Assembly: GCF_000330505.1 (NCBI RefSeq)
Contig: NW_004443630.1
Location: forward strand, 27,445-91,444
Source of the DNA: Entamoeba invadens IP1
Lineage: Eukaryota > Evosea > Mastigamoebida > Endamoebidae
Direction of reading: 5' to 3'
Length of the DNA stretch: 64,000 nt
Position numbers and translations under genes: made by a program. Of this stretch, positions 21,991 to 33,400 are shown piece by piece; within the stretch, counting starts at the first letter, position 1; the number at the start of each line of letters is the position of its first letter. The notes beneath the pieces are model-generated. The model had not been told where the DNA came from, did not search any database, and was given only the letters and a program-made list of their open reading frames with translations.

Positions 21991-22331
21991 TTTTCATACC
22001 CTGTTTATTTTCTTTCCCGAGGTATTCCACTTCTACCTACTATTATTGTATTAAATAAAACCCCACTTTAGGTCTTTTTTGTTAATTAAATATACTATAA
22101 GTTGTAATTACCTTTCTCTTCACTATATACTATAATATTGTAATAAATTTAATTATTTTAATAAAAATTGTTTTGTTCAATATTTCAAATTCAATTATAT
22201 TGTATAATTTGTATTTACTATTTTTATTAGTAATAAACAACAATAAAAGAAGCAAATAATTTAAAAAAAAAGAGATAAAGATACTCTTCTTGTGATAAAG
22301 AGAATAGTTCAGAACTAGAAAAATTTAGTAA
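21991..22331. other. AT-rich divergent intergenic region
   Basis: Together with the RPL15 promoter this makes about 400 bases between divergent genes. It is rich in TTAAT/ATTATT and has no open frame. The WD40 gene promoter should lie near 22260-22320. Confidence 0.55.
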
Positions 22332-23708
22332 ATGTCAGAGAAGAAAGAGAAAAAGCGTTTACAGCCTCTTTTGGTGTCTACTAATGAGACAACACCAGTC
22401 GTTGGTGTTACAGTGGAGACAGAGTCTTCAAAAAAGATGGACGAGTCCTTGTCTTTGCAGCCAGAGAAAGTTGAAAAAGAAGAGAAGATCGAAAAAGAAG
22501 ACAAAGAGGACAACGAGATGGACGAAGAAAGTATAACACACCCGAGTATGGAAATTGAAGACTTAAAAACAGCACGAGAGTATGAGACGTGGAAGGCAAA
22601 TACTATTTACCTCTATTCATTTTTGACGACGTATGAAACACCGTTTCCAGCAGCCACCACTTTCGATTGGGGAACAGTTGTATCAAATACTTCAGATGTA
22701 ACAAAACAGTCCTTTATCTATGGAACCAATGAAGTTGATGACACTGCTTATATAGGAAAATGTGTGCTGTCTATTCCAACAGGAGAGGTCAAACCAACTT
22801 CGTTCAAAGATGGGAATGTTGGTGAATTTGATTGTGACGTCCGGTATGATGATAGTGGACTCTTTATGCACAAGGGCGATGTCAGAAGGTTACGTGCAAT
22901 GCCACAGAACCGCGACGTTGTTGTGACAAGTTCATCTGAGAATCAGTCGTTTATATACAACACGGCGGACTCATTATGTGAGGGTGTAGAACGAAAGCAC
23001 GGAGGTGGGTTTGGCCTTTCATGGTCAATAGTTTCTCCAGGGACCTTCTGTGTATGTGAGAATGGGAATGTCTATGTCTACACAATTAATAACGAGAATG
23101 AAGAAATTGCAATGTTGAATGTACACAACTCAATAAATGATGTGTGTTTCAAAGCCGATGCAGACATAATACTGAGTGTTGGTGAAGATAGTCGAGCTGT
23201 TTTAACTGATATACGAACAAAGACAACAGTTTCAGTCTTTTCAGAGACACATAGTGGTGATGCAAATGCGTGTTGTTTTGATCAGGGCAATTCATACATC
23301 TTTATCACAGGAGGTGGGGAAGATGGATTTGTTCGCTTTTGGGATACTCGAAAGCCAAACTTTGAGTTATGTCATTTGTTTGGTGCGGAGAAAGGTATCA
23401 ATTGTTGTCAGTTGAGTACAATCAACTTAGGATATGTGTGTTCTGCAAGTAAAGATAATCGTGTTCGTATTTACGACATGAGTCGAGTTGGCGAAGATCA
23501 AACTTCAAACGATGCTGATGACGGTGGTTCCGAGTTTTTGTTCCAGCACAACGGACATTTCAATGAAGTGTATGATGCGCTGTGGAATCCAAATATTCCA
23601 TTTGTTATTGGAAGTGCAGGGGAGGGCAGAGAGATACAGTTCTGGCGACCAATGAAGCAGTTGATGAAGGAGGATAGAACGATATTGAAGCCAGCCTTTT
23701 TGCATTGA
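22332..23708 (+). CDS. RBBP4/Msi1-like WD40 histone chaperone
   Basis: WD40 protein of 458 residues in one exon. Residues 1-75 are an acidic Lys/Glu-rich tail. Residues 87-97, W-K-A-N-T-I-Y-L-Y-S-F, are the H4-binding helix signature of RbAp46/48, Msi1 and Hat2 (W-K-K-N-T-P-F-L-Y-D). The rest forms about six to seven WD repeats, the best being G-E-D-G-F-V-R-F-W-D-T-R and the final G-R-E-I-Q-F-W-R. The family binds histones H3/H4 in CAF-1, HAT1, NuRD and PRC2 complexes. GRWD1/Rrb1, a ribosome-assembly protein with a similar N-terminal motif, is an alternative because of the acidic extension. Confidence 0.78.
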   Translation: MSEKKEKKRLQPLLVSTNETTPVVGVTVETESSKKMDESLSLQPEKVEKEEKIEKEDKEDNEMDEESITHPSMEIEDLKTAREYETWKANTIYLYSFLTTYETPFPAATTFDWGTVVSNTSDVTKQSFIYGTNEVDDTAYIGKCVLSIPTGEVKPTSFKDGNVGEFDCDVRYDDSGLFMHKGDVRRLRAMPQNRDVVVTSSSENQSFIYNTADSLCEGVERKHGGGFGLSWSIVSPGTFCVCENGNVYVYTINNENEEIAMLNVHNSINDVCFKADADIILSVGEDSRAVLTDIRTKTTVSVFSETHSGDANACCFDQGNSYIFITGGGEDGFVRFWDTRKPNFELCHLFGAEKGINCCQLSTINLGYVCSASKDNRVRIYDMSRVGEDQTSNDADDGGSEFLFQHNGHFNEVYDALWNPNIPFVIGSAGEGREIQFWRPMKQLMKEDRTILKPAFLH

Positions 23709-23833
23709 GTGTGTGGTTTGATAGTTTTCTTACTAGTAAAATAATACTATTAATTGGTTTTATTAAGTTGAACACTTTTCAAAAAAAAGAACGATGAAGT
23801 GCTGACAACCGTTTTTGGGGAACTGAAAAAGCG

Positions 23834-26754
23834 ATGTCGTTGTTTGATAATGGGTATGTTGTCTTTGTCGACATAATTGAAGCCAAAGTGATGGAAGAAG
23901 TTCACAGCTTTGTCACATGTGAAATGAATGAAGAGACGATACGCACGAAAATGTCTTCAAAATCGAAGTCTCCAATATACAATTTTAGAGGAGGACCGCT
24001 GTTTGTTGGTGTCATTTTTTATTAACGTAACACAATGTTGTGATAATGAATTTATACTGTTATTATGTAACTGGTAAGAAATACACAAACATAATTTTGA
24101 TATATAGAGTCTCGAAAAAGAAGATGGAGTTTGTGATATACAAAGTGTCACGATTTGGGAAGAAGCCGACAGCGATAGGTGGTGTCGAGATCAAGTCGAG
24201 TAAACTTGGTGTTGATATTCCGATTGATGAGTGGCATTCAATTGTTTCAAACAAGCAGATAATTGGGGCTTTACATCTTCGTTTAACAAGATCGGCACTG
24301 ACGCGCCCTCCACGAGTAAAAAAAGTTGGTGAACTGTGGGTAACAATGAAGACGTTTGATAGTTTTATTGAAGACTCTCCAAAGCCCACAGCACTTCGGT
24401 CACACTTTCTCTCGAAACCCAAAAACAGGAATAAGACGTTGTTCTTGCCAAATGGGCTATTTTTAGGTATTGCGAAAATAGGACTTGCGGACTTGGTTGA
24501 AGACCTGAAAGATTATTTTGCGATTGTGGGCCAAAACGAGACAAACCCTTTCTTGATTCCGTTCAGTGGCGAAATAAAAGAGATCTATCCTCAAAATTGC
24601 GAGAAGATCCCACAAAACATTTGGCTTTTTTGTGAGCCTGATGGGCTTCGAATATCTCGTATACAAAAACCGTACCAATTTAGACCTTTTGTGATGACTG
24701 ATGCTGATGGAACAGCACGCTATGTCGAGTTTTTAATCACGTATGAAGAGATGTCATCAGAGTCCCAAAGCGAGCTTTGTAAAAAATTGAACTTCACCGA
24801 CACGTGTACAATGTATGAACCTGTTATCTTAGCAGTGTTCTGTGAAACCCCAATTTTCTCAGTCATGCAGCAGTGGCTTTGGGGGATACACAGTTCAAAA
24901 TTTATGAATGGGTATAAAAAAGATTATGACAGCGCGTTTTACGCTGCGTGTGATGTGATAACAAACCGCACGGAAAAGGTGAAAAATGGAGAGAAGAATT
25001 TATTCCAGATTTTCGACAGTACAATGGTCTTGCAATTTCCACAGCATAACGATATCCCATATTCCCCTTTCAATCTTTCGGAGTTATTCAATATCCTTAC
25101 CAAGAGTTCAATTATTCAGATATTCAATTATTTGCTGGTCGGTGAACGGTTGGTATTTAGCTCAAACGACGCTGCTTTACTTGTTCGTACCATTGAAAAT
25201 TTCAAGTTGTTGTTATACCCCTTACATTGGGTTTACGTTTGCGTACCAATATTACCACGAATATTATTGGAGTATATCACCTCACCGTTTCCTTATATCT
25301 TAGGCCTTCTTGCCTCTTTTCGAGCGGATGCAGCAGACATCTTAAGAGATGAAGAGTTGATTTTTATTGATCTTGACAATGGTATCATATCGAGTTCTAT
25401 TAAACACCACACACCAGACCTCCCCAATTCTGTGACTGAAAGACTTATTGACGATCTAATGCAAATTACAATCATCGAGTTTGATGATGGTGTCGATGAC
25501 TTGTGGACACCCCCATCGCCAAGTAACATTGCAATTCAGCTCTGTTTTTTTAAAGCAATTATTCAACTTGTTCGAGGCTTTGAAAAGTACGTTGGCTTCA
25601 CATGGATATCAGATCAAACAATCACTCACTTTGAAGGTGACGCCTTTGTTTTGTCACACACATCAGACCAAGAGGACTTTTTGAAAAGTTTCATCGACAC
25701 CTACCCTTTCAAGTGTTTCATTGACTTTTCCATCACCGAGTCACATTCTGCAGCAAGGGAGTGGATCGATAAAAATGTTGAAACTGTGTCAATAGGTACT
25801 TTGACTAAATTGTACAACTCGAATGACAACATCTCCTTTGAAAAGATGCCAATAACTTCACCATTTCCACTGTCGAAATTGCACTTTGACGTCACTAAGT
25901 TATTGAAAACTATTCATCGATTACCAGAACCAAAGACTGTTTGTTATAAAGAGTGGTTGACATGTACTTGGTCAAAAGATAATTCGAGTGACGTCGTTAT
26001 CGACAAAAAAGCAAAGAAGATTTCCGTCATTTCCAACGAAAAATTTGTCGATAAATTGATCAGAACGAACAACGAGAATTCTGCACCTCCCGATTGTGGG
26101 ACTTTGTTCAACGATTTGAGTGATGCCAGAAACCGGTATCGATTTTTGAAGTACCTTCACGACAACCAACATAAATTTGTTATTCCAGAATTTGGGCCTG
26201 AAAGTGTGATCAATTCTGTCACCGTCATTTTAGTCGACATTTTCAAAACAATCAGCAAATTTTGCAATTCACAACATGACACGTTGTGCGCTACACTCAT
26301 TCTTGAAATCACGAGCCGCCTTTGCCACATCGAAAATATCGTTCAAGAACCTCTTTGTGTTCTATTGAAAGGGATGGTCATTTGGGATGATATGAGTGTT
26401 TGGATGTCATTGTACCATTCACAAATTAACAAGTCAAAAACAGTAGTGTTAGGGGTGAGTCAAGATGTGTTATTCAAAACCATCTCGGAAATGGATGAAA
26501 AAATTAAGAAAACGCTCTCAGAGAAAGAAAATGCAGAGGCAATAGGAATCATTCATTCAATTGCTAAGACTATGAAGTCAATGGCACTTTCAAACGACTT
26601 CATCAAAAGTTTTGTTTCTCGAATCACCACAATGCTTCCTCTCGACGAAAGTAAAAAAGACGACTTGGAATGTATCATCAACGTTATTACTCGAATCACA
26701 CTCGTCTCAGACACTTTCCAGTCGGATGATTTGTATGATTCGATCTATTTTTAG
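23834..26754 (+). CDS. C2-DENN domain protein (two exons)
   Basis: Predicted Rab guanine-exchange factor of about 937 residues. Exons are 23834-24000 and 24108-26754, with a 107-bp GTTTGT...TAG intron splitting codon 56. The join turns two meaningless ends into one C2-like beta domain (residues about 8-115: G-Y-V-V-F-V-D-I-I-E-A...F-V-T-C-E...I-Y-N-F-R-G). A tripartite DENN module follows (about 200-480): the upstream part F-V-M-T-D-A-D-G, the core L-L-Y-P-L-H-W-V-Y-V-C-V-P-I-L-P...S-P-F-P-Y-I-L-G, and the downstream L-D-N-G. The remaining 450 residues are helical and unrecognised. A C2 domain would target it to phospholipid membranes. Confidence 0.85.
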
Positions 26755-26853
26755 TCGTGTTCACTTGTATTCTAATTAGTGTAGCTATTATACTATAATT
26801 CAATGATACCCCATTTGTATTAATAGAATCCATAAAACGGTGAATAAAATCAA

Positions 26854-28299
26854 TCAATTGTCACAAAAGTACTTTTCTGTGATTTCTCTCGCCTCTTCAC
26901 TCACGTCGAGTGACAATTCACAGTCGTCAATGAACGAAAAAATGATGTCACTCAGTTTATTCTCTTCTATACTACTGGCATATATATTATACCCATTGAC
27001 AGAGTGGATGTTGCCAATCGTTAATATTTTTCTGACGCTTTGTAAAAAGAACTCCATCAAACTCGATTTCTCGTCTTTTCTTTTAATTTGTATAAAAGTC
27101 ACTGCCTTCATTGCTTCAAAAAAGTTTTGGTGTTGAACAACACGAGTAATTTCTTCCTCGTCTAAAATCGATAAGATATTCACAAAACACCACGCAACTT
27201 CGTATCTCAACTTGTTTGCCGTCGTGTTACACAACAGCATCTCGATGAGTAATTTGACGATCCCTGTTTGTTCAATTTTGTTGTGAACAGATGTCAAGTT
27301 TGAAGCAACAATATTCGATAAACACCACAAGACATCCTTTGATACATTCTCATCGCCAACTTGTAATGCTGTAATCATTCGTTCCATCAATTCCCTCTGA
27401 ATAAATGTATCGATATAGTTGTCTGTACGATATACAATGTCTCCAATGAAATTGACAATAATGTCGAAGAGTTCCAAATCACTGTTGTTGATACCGTACA
27501 CGATGACGGACAAGATGTTACTTTCATACCGATGTACAGCCTCATCAGAATCTACCAAATTCAAAAAAGCACTTAACACGCATTTTGCGTTGTCATTTGA
27601 TACTCGCAGACTGTCCATCAAGATTTTGAAAAACCCGTCAAACCCTTCAAAGCTGATATGAGGCTTGAATCGACAGAAATTGGATATGAGTCGAATCAAT
27701 TCAACTGAACTTGCCTTTAAACAGTCCGTTTGGTACATTTGGAGCAGTGTCTCTTTCGTAGCCGAGTACACTGAATCTCGCGTTTCGGCATTTTCACCGG
27801 ATAAATTAGCGTACAGCCACAAGACGTTAGTTTGATGAGGTGTGGAGAGCAGTGGTAAGACAATGTACTCAAGTTGATTGTCCAACATTTGTTTGAGACA
27901 CGCCTGTGAAAATGTCAAGTTAATGAACACTGATATGATGACGTTTTTCGTCATTTCTGTGTCTGCAGTGGTCAGCACTTGTAACAATCTTTTGACGGTC
28001 AGACTATTTTGCACTTTCTCGTAGAACATGTCTACATTACTACAAGTGCTCCGGACGTTCTCACACATCGTTTTAAATTCAAATAAATACTCGTTAAATT
28101 TCTCACCATTACAGTTGACCAACCCTCGTAACACGTTTGTGATATGACTCTCACTGTAATCAACAGAATTGTTGTCTTCACTCTTTATTTCGCGGCGGCT
28201 CATCAAAAGATCTTCGCGGCGGCCATGGCGGTCAATTTCAGTTTGATTTCTTCTTAAAGAGCATTGGGCTGCGAGTGAAGTGTCGTACTTCCGATACAT
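26854..28299 (-). CDS. Importin alpha (karyopherin alpha)
   Basis: Nuclear localisation signal receptor, 481 residues, one exon. The N-terminal 40 residues hold an importin-beta-binding stretch rich in Arg (R-R-N-Q-T-E-I-D-R-H-G-R-R-E-D-L-L-M-S-R-R). Armadillo repeats follow, with the conserved NLS-pocket Trp/Asn pairs still visible in places: D-V-L-W-C-L-S-N-I-V and E-V-A-W-C-F-V-N-I-L. Several other repeats lack the canonical W-x-x-x-N (for example N-V-L-W-L-Y-A-N-L), so the NLS pocket may be divergent. It is tail-to-tail with the C2-DENN gene, 99 bases apart. Confidence 0.85.
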   Translation of the reverse strand: MYRKYDTSLAAQCSLRRNQTEIDRHGRREDLLMSRREIKSEDNNSVDYSESHITNVLRGLVNCNGEKFNEYLFEFKTMCENVRSTCSNVDMFYEKVQNSLTVKRLLQVLTTADTEMTKNVIISVFINLTFSQACLKQMLDNQLEYIVLPLLSTPHQTNVLWLYANLSGENAETRDSVYSATKETLLQMYQTDCLKASSVELIRLISNFCRFKPHISFEGFDGFFKILMDSLRVSNDNAKCVLSAFLNLVDSDEAVHRYESNILSVIVYGINNSDLELFDIIVNFIGDIVYRTDNYIDTFIQRELMERMITALQVGDENVSKDVLWCLSNIVASNLTSVHNKIEQTGIVKLLIEMLLCNTTANKLRYEVAWCFVNILSILDEEEITRVVQHQNFFEAMKAVTFIQIKRKDEKSSLMEFFLQSVRKILTIGNIHSVNGYNIYASSIEENKLSDIIFSFIDDCELSLDVSEEAREITEKYFCDN

Positions 28300-28425
28300 T
28301 ACTGTGTTTTCAAGTTTAATTTTTTAGAATTGTGTATTATTTCATTATAGTTCAGTTATAGCAAAACAAGGAGAAGAAATCCAATATAAATTTTACAGTC
28401 AGACTCCGAACAAAAAAGTTTGACT

Positions 28426-29632
28426 TCATAACTCAACAAATTCTATACCCTCCATTTTCATGTCAGCAAAAAGTTTGTCCTGCATGAGAACCTTTCCATC
28501 TGTACTAATCATGCCAATGTAAGACTCTGTACGGTCACCAATTTCTACGCTTTTTAGGTATACCAACTTTCCTTCATCATTCGGAAGTACTTNNNNNNNN
28601 NNNNNNNNNNNNNNNNNNNNNNNNNNNNNNNNNNNNNNNNNNNNNNNNNNNNNNNNNNNNNNNNNNNNNNNNNNNNNNNNNNNNNNNNNNNNAAGTACTT
28701 TGATTGAGCTAAACCCTTTACTTAGATCGTGTTGTGGATCATTCAACACGTCAAACGTACTGAAGTCGCTTGTCGATATGATGTATTTGCACGCGCGTGT
28801 TTCGTCCTTTGTGTCGTCGTACCTCTCATTACTGCACTATTTGTCACACAAAACACTGTTGAACTCATAAACAAACCTTTCTTGGCGCAAAATACCACTT
28901 GTTCTTCGAAGCCGCGTATGTGACCGCTTCGTTTATGAAATATCCATCGCCTTCAATTCCAACAGCTTTTTTAAGTGCGTGGTATTTATCCTTCCAATTA
29001 AACGCCTCGACTTTTCCGTTTGTGTCAATTGTTTTGACAAAGAGTGGGTTGTCGTTGAGATACTCTCCTGTAGGTGTTGTGAATTCCTTTCCAATGCTCC
29101 CAATGACCATTTTATCTTTGTAGACAGTTGCCCATTCAATTTTCATTCCTTTTTCACTTTTCAAATCCCCGTCCATAAGGATGTGTCTTGGAAACGACTT
29201 TTTCTGTTTCATGTCGATTTCACAAACAAGTCCGGTTCGGTCATCAAAGCCATACAAAACACCTTTGTAATTCAATAACTCACTCAACTCCATTCCTCGC
29301 CCTTTCTCGTTGATTGCAGATGTCACATTGAACTCTCCATCCTTCGAAAAGTCATACAAATCACCTTGTTTGAAAATAGTACCCGTCATCACAAGAGCGC
29401 GCCATACTTTCCCATCTTTGCTCGCAGTGTCCAAGTCACTGACAATTGCTACGCGAAGCACTGGCGCATTTTTGGTGTATTTCTTGTAGTTCTCTTGATA
29501 GTCGTATGAAGACCTTATAAAGGGAGTGCGAAGTGTCTTGACGCATACGATAAACCCAATCAATAAAAGGAACGCGATAAGTAAATGTTTCCAGTTCACG
29601 TTGAAGGTTCCTGGCATTAAAGACACTTCCAT
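28426..29632 (-). CDS. CANT1-type apyrase, interrupted by scaffold gap
   Basis: Calcium-dependent nucleoside diphosphatase of the CANT1/salivary apyrase family, acting in the ER/Golgi lumen or outside the cell. A signal anchor lies at residues 14-34. Exon 1 is 29632-28877; a 40-bp GTTTGT...TAG intron (28837-28876) follows. Exon 2 continues through 100 N's to 28426. Family blocks are plain: A-I-V-S-D-L-D-T, K-G-R-G-M-E-L-S-E-L, D-D-R-T-G, E-K-G-M-K-I-E-W-A, G-K-E-F-T-T-P-T-G and finally M-E-G-I-E-F. With the eight duplicated bases at the gap collapsed, the product is about 352 residues and fully colinear with the family. The start may instead be the Met at 29617. Confidence 0.9.
28593..28692. 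other. 100-N scaffold gap inside CANT1 gene (probably false)
   Basis: Exactly 100 N's, a placeholder length. AAGTACTT is found directly on both sides (28585-28592 and 28693-28700). Removing the N's and one copy gives an unbroken, family-matching reading frame, so nothing appears to be missing. Confidence 0.85.
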
Positions 29633-30479
29633 TTTTATAACCTTTCGAGTTTTTCCCTCTTTTTTTACTCTTTTTTTTCGTTTTGTTTTAATGTGACAAT
29701 CTCTGATTGTTATCGCTCCAATTATTTGTTTAATAAAAATTAAAAATAATTATATTTTTTTTAATATAATTATTCAATTATTCAATTAATTTTGTTTTTA
29801 TTAACAATTTTTTGTCTAATGTGGTAAATTTGTTTTTTATTTATTAGTTATTACTAATATTTAAATTATATATAATCTGTCAAAATAATAATTTAAATGC
29901 AAAATTTTATTATAGTATGTTTACTATGCTTTATAATTATTTTAATATGTTAAAAAATTTATAACTATAAATTATAAAATATACTATAATAGTTAAGTAC
30001 AATTTCAATTATAATTGTTTTTATTAATATTGTGTTAAAAAGTATAAAACATAATTCTTCTTCATTATTTGAACAAGACAATTGTAAAACTCGAAAGTTT
30101 TAAATAATTAAACTTCTAACGAAAAATTAATTAATTTTAATAATAAATGTGTAATATAATAATAGTTTAACTTTTTTTTTGCAAGACAACAATTCTTATT
30201 GACCAAGTAAAACAACTATAAGAAACCATATATAATACAGATATGATAAGAACCCCACTTCAGACTCTTATCGTGATTTCCAAATTTTAAAAGAAACCAT
30301 CTTTTAAAAACATTAACAACATAATTATACCATTTCTATTTTTTAATAATAAGGAGAAATACCCAAAACTAAAAAAGTACAACTTAAACCAATCAGAACC
30401 TGAAAATACGTTGACAAATTTAATACTTTCATACCATTATAGTGTTTTTAGAGGAAAAAAGACGACACAAGGACAAGAA
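29633..30479. other. AT-rich divergent intergenic region
   Basis: About 850 bases, extremely AT-rich, between the divergent apyrase and RalGAP-like genes. No coding signal was found. A TTATAAAAA box lies only a few bases before the apyrase ATG at 29632. That is one reason the downstream Met at 29617 may be the real start. Confidence 0.55.
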
Positions 30480-33400
30480 ATGAATAGAAAAAACATCAAA
30501 AAAGGCTTATCGTTAACGAACTGGAAATCAGAATCAAAAATGAGCAACATGACTGAGCGAGATAAAAAATTGAAGAAAAAGCAGGCGATCATCTTTGAGC
30601 CGAAGGAAACCGCACAAAGTCGTGTGAAGGCGTGTATCTCGCTGATGGAACTTCTGAATGAAGAAGAGTTTCATTCTCTTATCATTTTGGAGAAGCAGAA
30701 ATTCTCCGCGTTTTTAGTTGATGTCTCCAATTACATGCAACTGCACACCAAGAAAGGGAGAATTTCTGTCCCCCTTAAAGAAGCGGTTCTTCATGTTCGG
30801 ATCATCGAGCGGATAATCTTTGTTTTCAATTACACAGACATCTGTGTTTTCGAATTGTTTAGTTTGTTATTATTATTTCTATTACAATAGTATTAGTATT
30901 ATTATGCTGTTATAGAAGTCGATTAACTGAGTAGGTAAGTTTTTCATGAATTACCTCAAGATCGACACAAATGAACAACTGCGAGAGCAATCATTTTTGG
31001 TGTTAATTAAAGCAGTTGTCCATTACAAATACCAAAAGGATTTGGTTGACTTATTTGTGAAGAGTTTGAATTTGAACACCATTTATAATTCCAATAGTCT
31101 CCCATCCCTTGGCACTGGATATGGCGAAAACCTGTTCTGTCCAAATGAAGGCGAAATTGATCAGAAATTCGCGTCACTCAAAATGTTGAACAACTTCTTT
31201 ACTGAATTCAAGAAGCCGGATGATTATGACAGTCTTTTCCCTCTCTTAGAAGTGATTCTTTCATGGACGTACCCGTCTTTTGCAAAGAAAGTTGGTTATA
31301 AATATATTGAAGAAAACCCGTCATGTGGCGTCGAGGAACCTTCTGGTACTGTTATACAAACAACTCTCAACATGTTGAAAGATCTTGTGAATTCGACGGT
31401 CTCAAAACAACTGAGAACAAGAGACAATTTGCTTATGTTCTTCCAGTTCTTCTATCAGAAAGCCCTTGCACTCCCACCTACCGATGAAACTATAAGTATC
31501 GTCCTTGTCACTATCAGCTCGATGATTGAGTTATTTATCACCAACGTTTTTACATATAAAAACACGGAGAATGTCCAGAAGATTCAACTCTTTATTATAT
31601 CCGCGTTAAAACCGTTTTGTGAGAAGACGATATTTACGGGGAGTCCAGTCAAAGCCAAGGAACTCACTCTCAACATCAAAAAAGAATTGCAGAAGTTTGG
31701 AAAGGCAAACATCTCTGAAGAACTGAAAGTTGAAATCATTAAAACGACATTGTTTGCTATTGAGTGGTTTGTCAGCGCAAACTTTGGCGACTCGATCACA
31801 AGTTACGTTGATTTGCTTTTTGTGTTGTTTTTGAATTGGAATCGAGGGGCCGAAGACTGGGAATTGCTAAGAACATCGATGGAAAAACACTTTGGTAATC
31901 CTTTTGTTATTGCACAGATCAAATCAAAGTTGTTGCATTGTTCTCGACTTGTGTTGCGCGATTACTACTCGAAATTGTTGTTAGAAAACACAGACGATGT
32001 TATAGTCAGTAACAAAAAGGTGTTGCGATCAACGCATTTGGATAATTTGGAAGATGTCTTTATCGCACCATCATTCGAAGATAAATTCATGAATGATTTC
32101 CCCGACTTGGCGTCAGAAAGTGGATTAAATGTGTTTAACCTTGTCTTTTCATTACTTTCGAAAATTAATGATATACCAAAAGATATCCACTATGACTGTG
32201 CTATCAAAACATTGTATGACATTTTCATCATATTTGTGAAGGCGGAAACGAAATTATATCGATTACATGTCGAATCGCAACCCAATCACCCCGTCTTAAT
32301 CAACATCTTTGGATCGCTATTTTTCAATGCTTTGAAGCTTGAGATCTCACCACAAAGTTACGAGTTGTGCTTCAGAGGGATATGTAAAATAGTGAACCGC
32401 CCATATGTTAAGTACCCATTAGAAGTATACAACAATTTGTATGAAATCTCTTTGAAAGCGTTAGAAGTGATACCAACAGTAGTTATGGAAGAGTTATACG
32501 ACGTGTTGTTCAACCAACTTCCTGGGTGGCAGATTCTTGTCTTCCCCCTTTTGGAAAAGTTTACGAGTATTAAAGCAGAGGATTTCAAAGAGTCACAAAA
32601 CATTAACCGTGACTGTCAAGTTGTGCTCTTGTTGAACAGTTTAGTTTCTGCAAAGGAGACATCACCACATTTAGAGCGGGTACTCACTACAAATGGCTTC
32701 GAGAAGTCTGATTTTGATGCTTTATTAGTCAAGTCATACACAAACATGTTAACTGTTTTGACTCAAAAACAGAGTCAAGAGATGATGATCTATGGTGTAG
32801 TTTGTGCCATATTGTACAGTCGCATTCGAAAGATACAGTCCGACATTACTTCCTTGTTACAAATTCTCTTTGATAAAATCTGTGATAAAGAAGAGGACAT
32901 TTATCGCACAGTGAGTGAGTCTGTTGGAGTGTTGGCCTTTTTCAGTGATTACTTCAACGAAGACGATGTCCGCCTGATCTTAACAAATGTGTTAAACAAA
33001 GTGCAATCCACGGAAATCGCCAGTGAAAACATCGCCTGTTTATTCGACGCACTGACAAATTGGGCTTTCTCTCCAAGTGGCATTTTTGTGAAGTCGTTGA
33101 CCCCCGAACTGTCGGTGTTGATGCTCAACACCGTCTCCTATGCAATGAATCTTCCAAGACCACAACATTCAGCAGACCCTGCTGTCAATATCGTGCATGT
33201 GCTGCTGAAGTGCCGAAATATCATACAAACGTTTATGAATGCGTTTGGGTTTGTACCCAGTGAGCACGGGAGTGATAAGTATATGTACCAAGGGGTTGAA
33301 GGTGGTGATGTTTCCTGGTATGCATGTGGTCATACCATTATGTCGATAGAAAAGGGGTCGACGGAAGAGTTCTGTAAAATAATTCTCCGGAATGCCGCAG

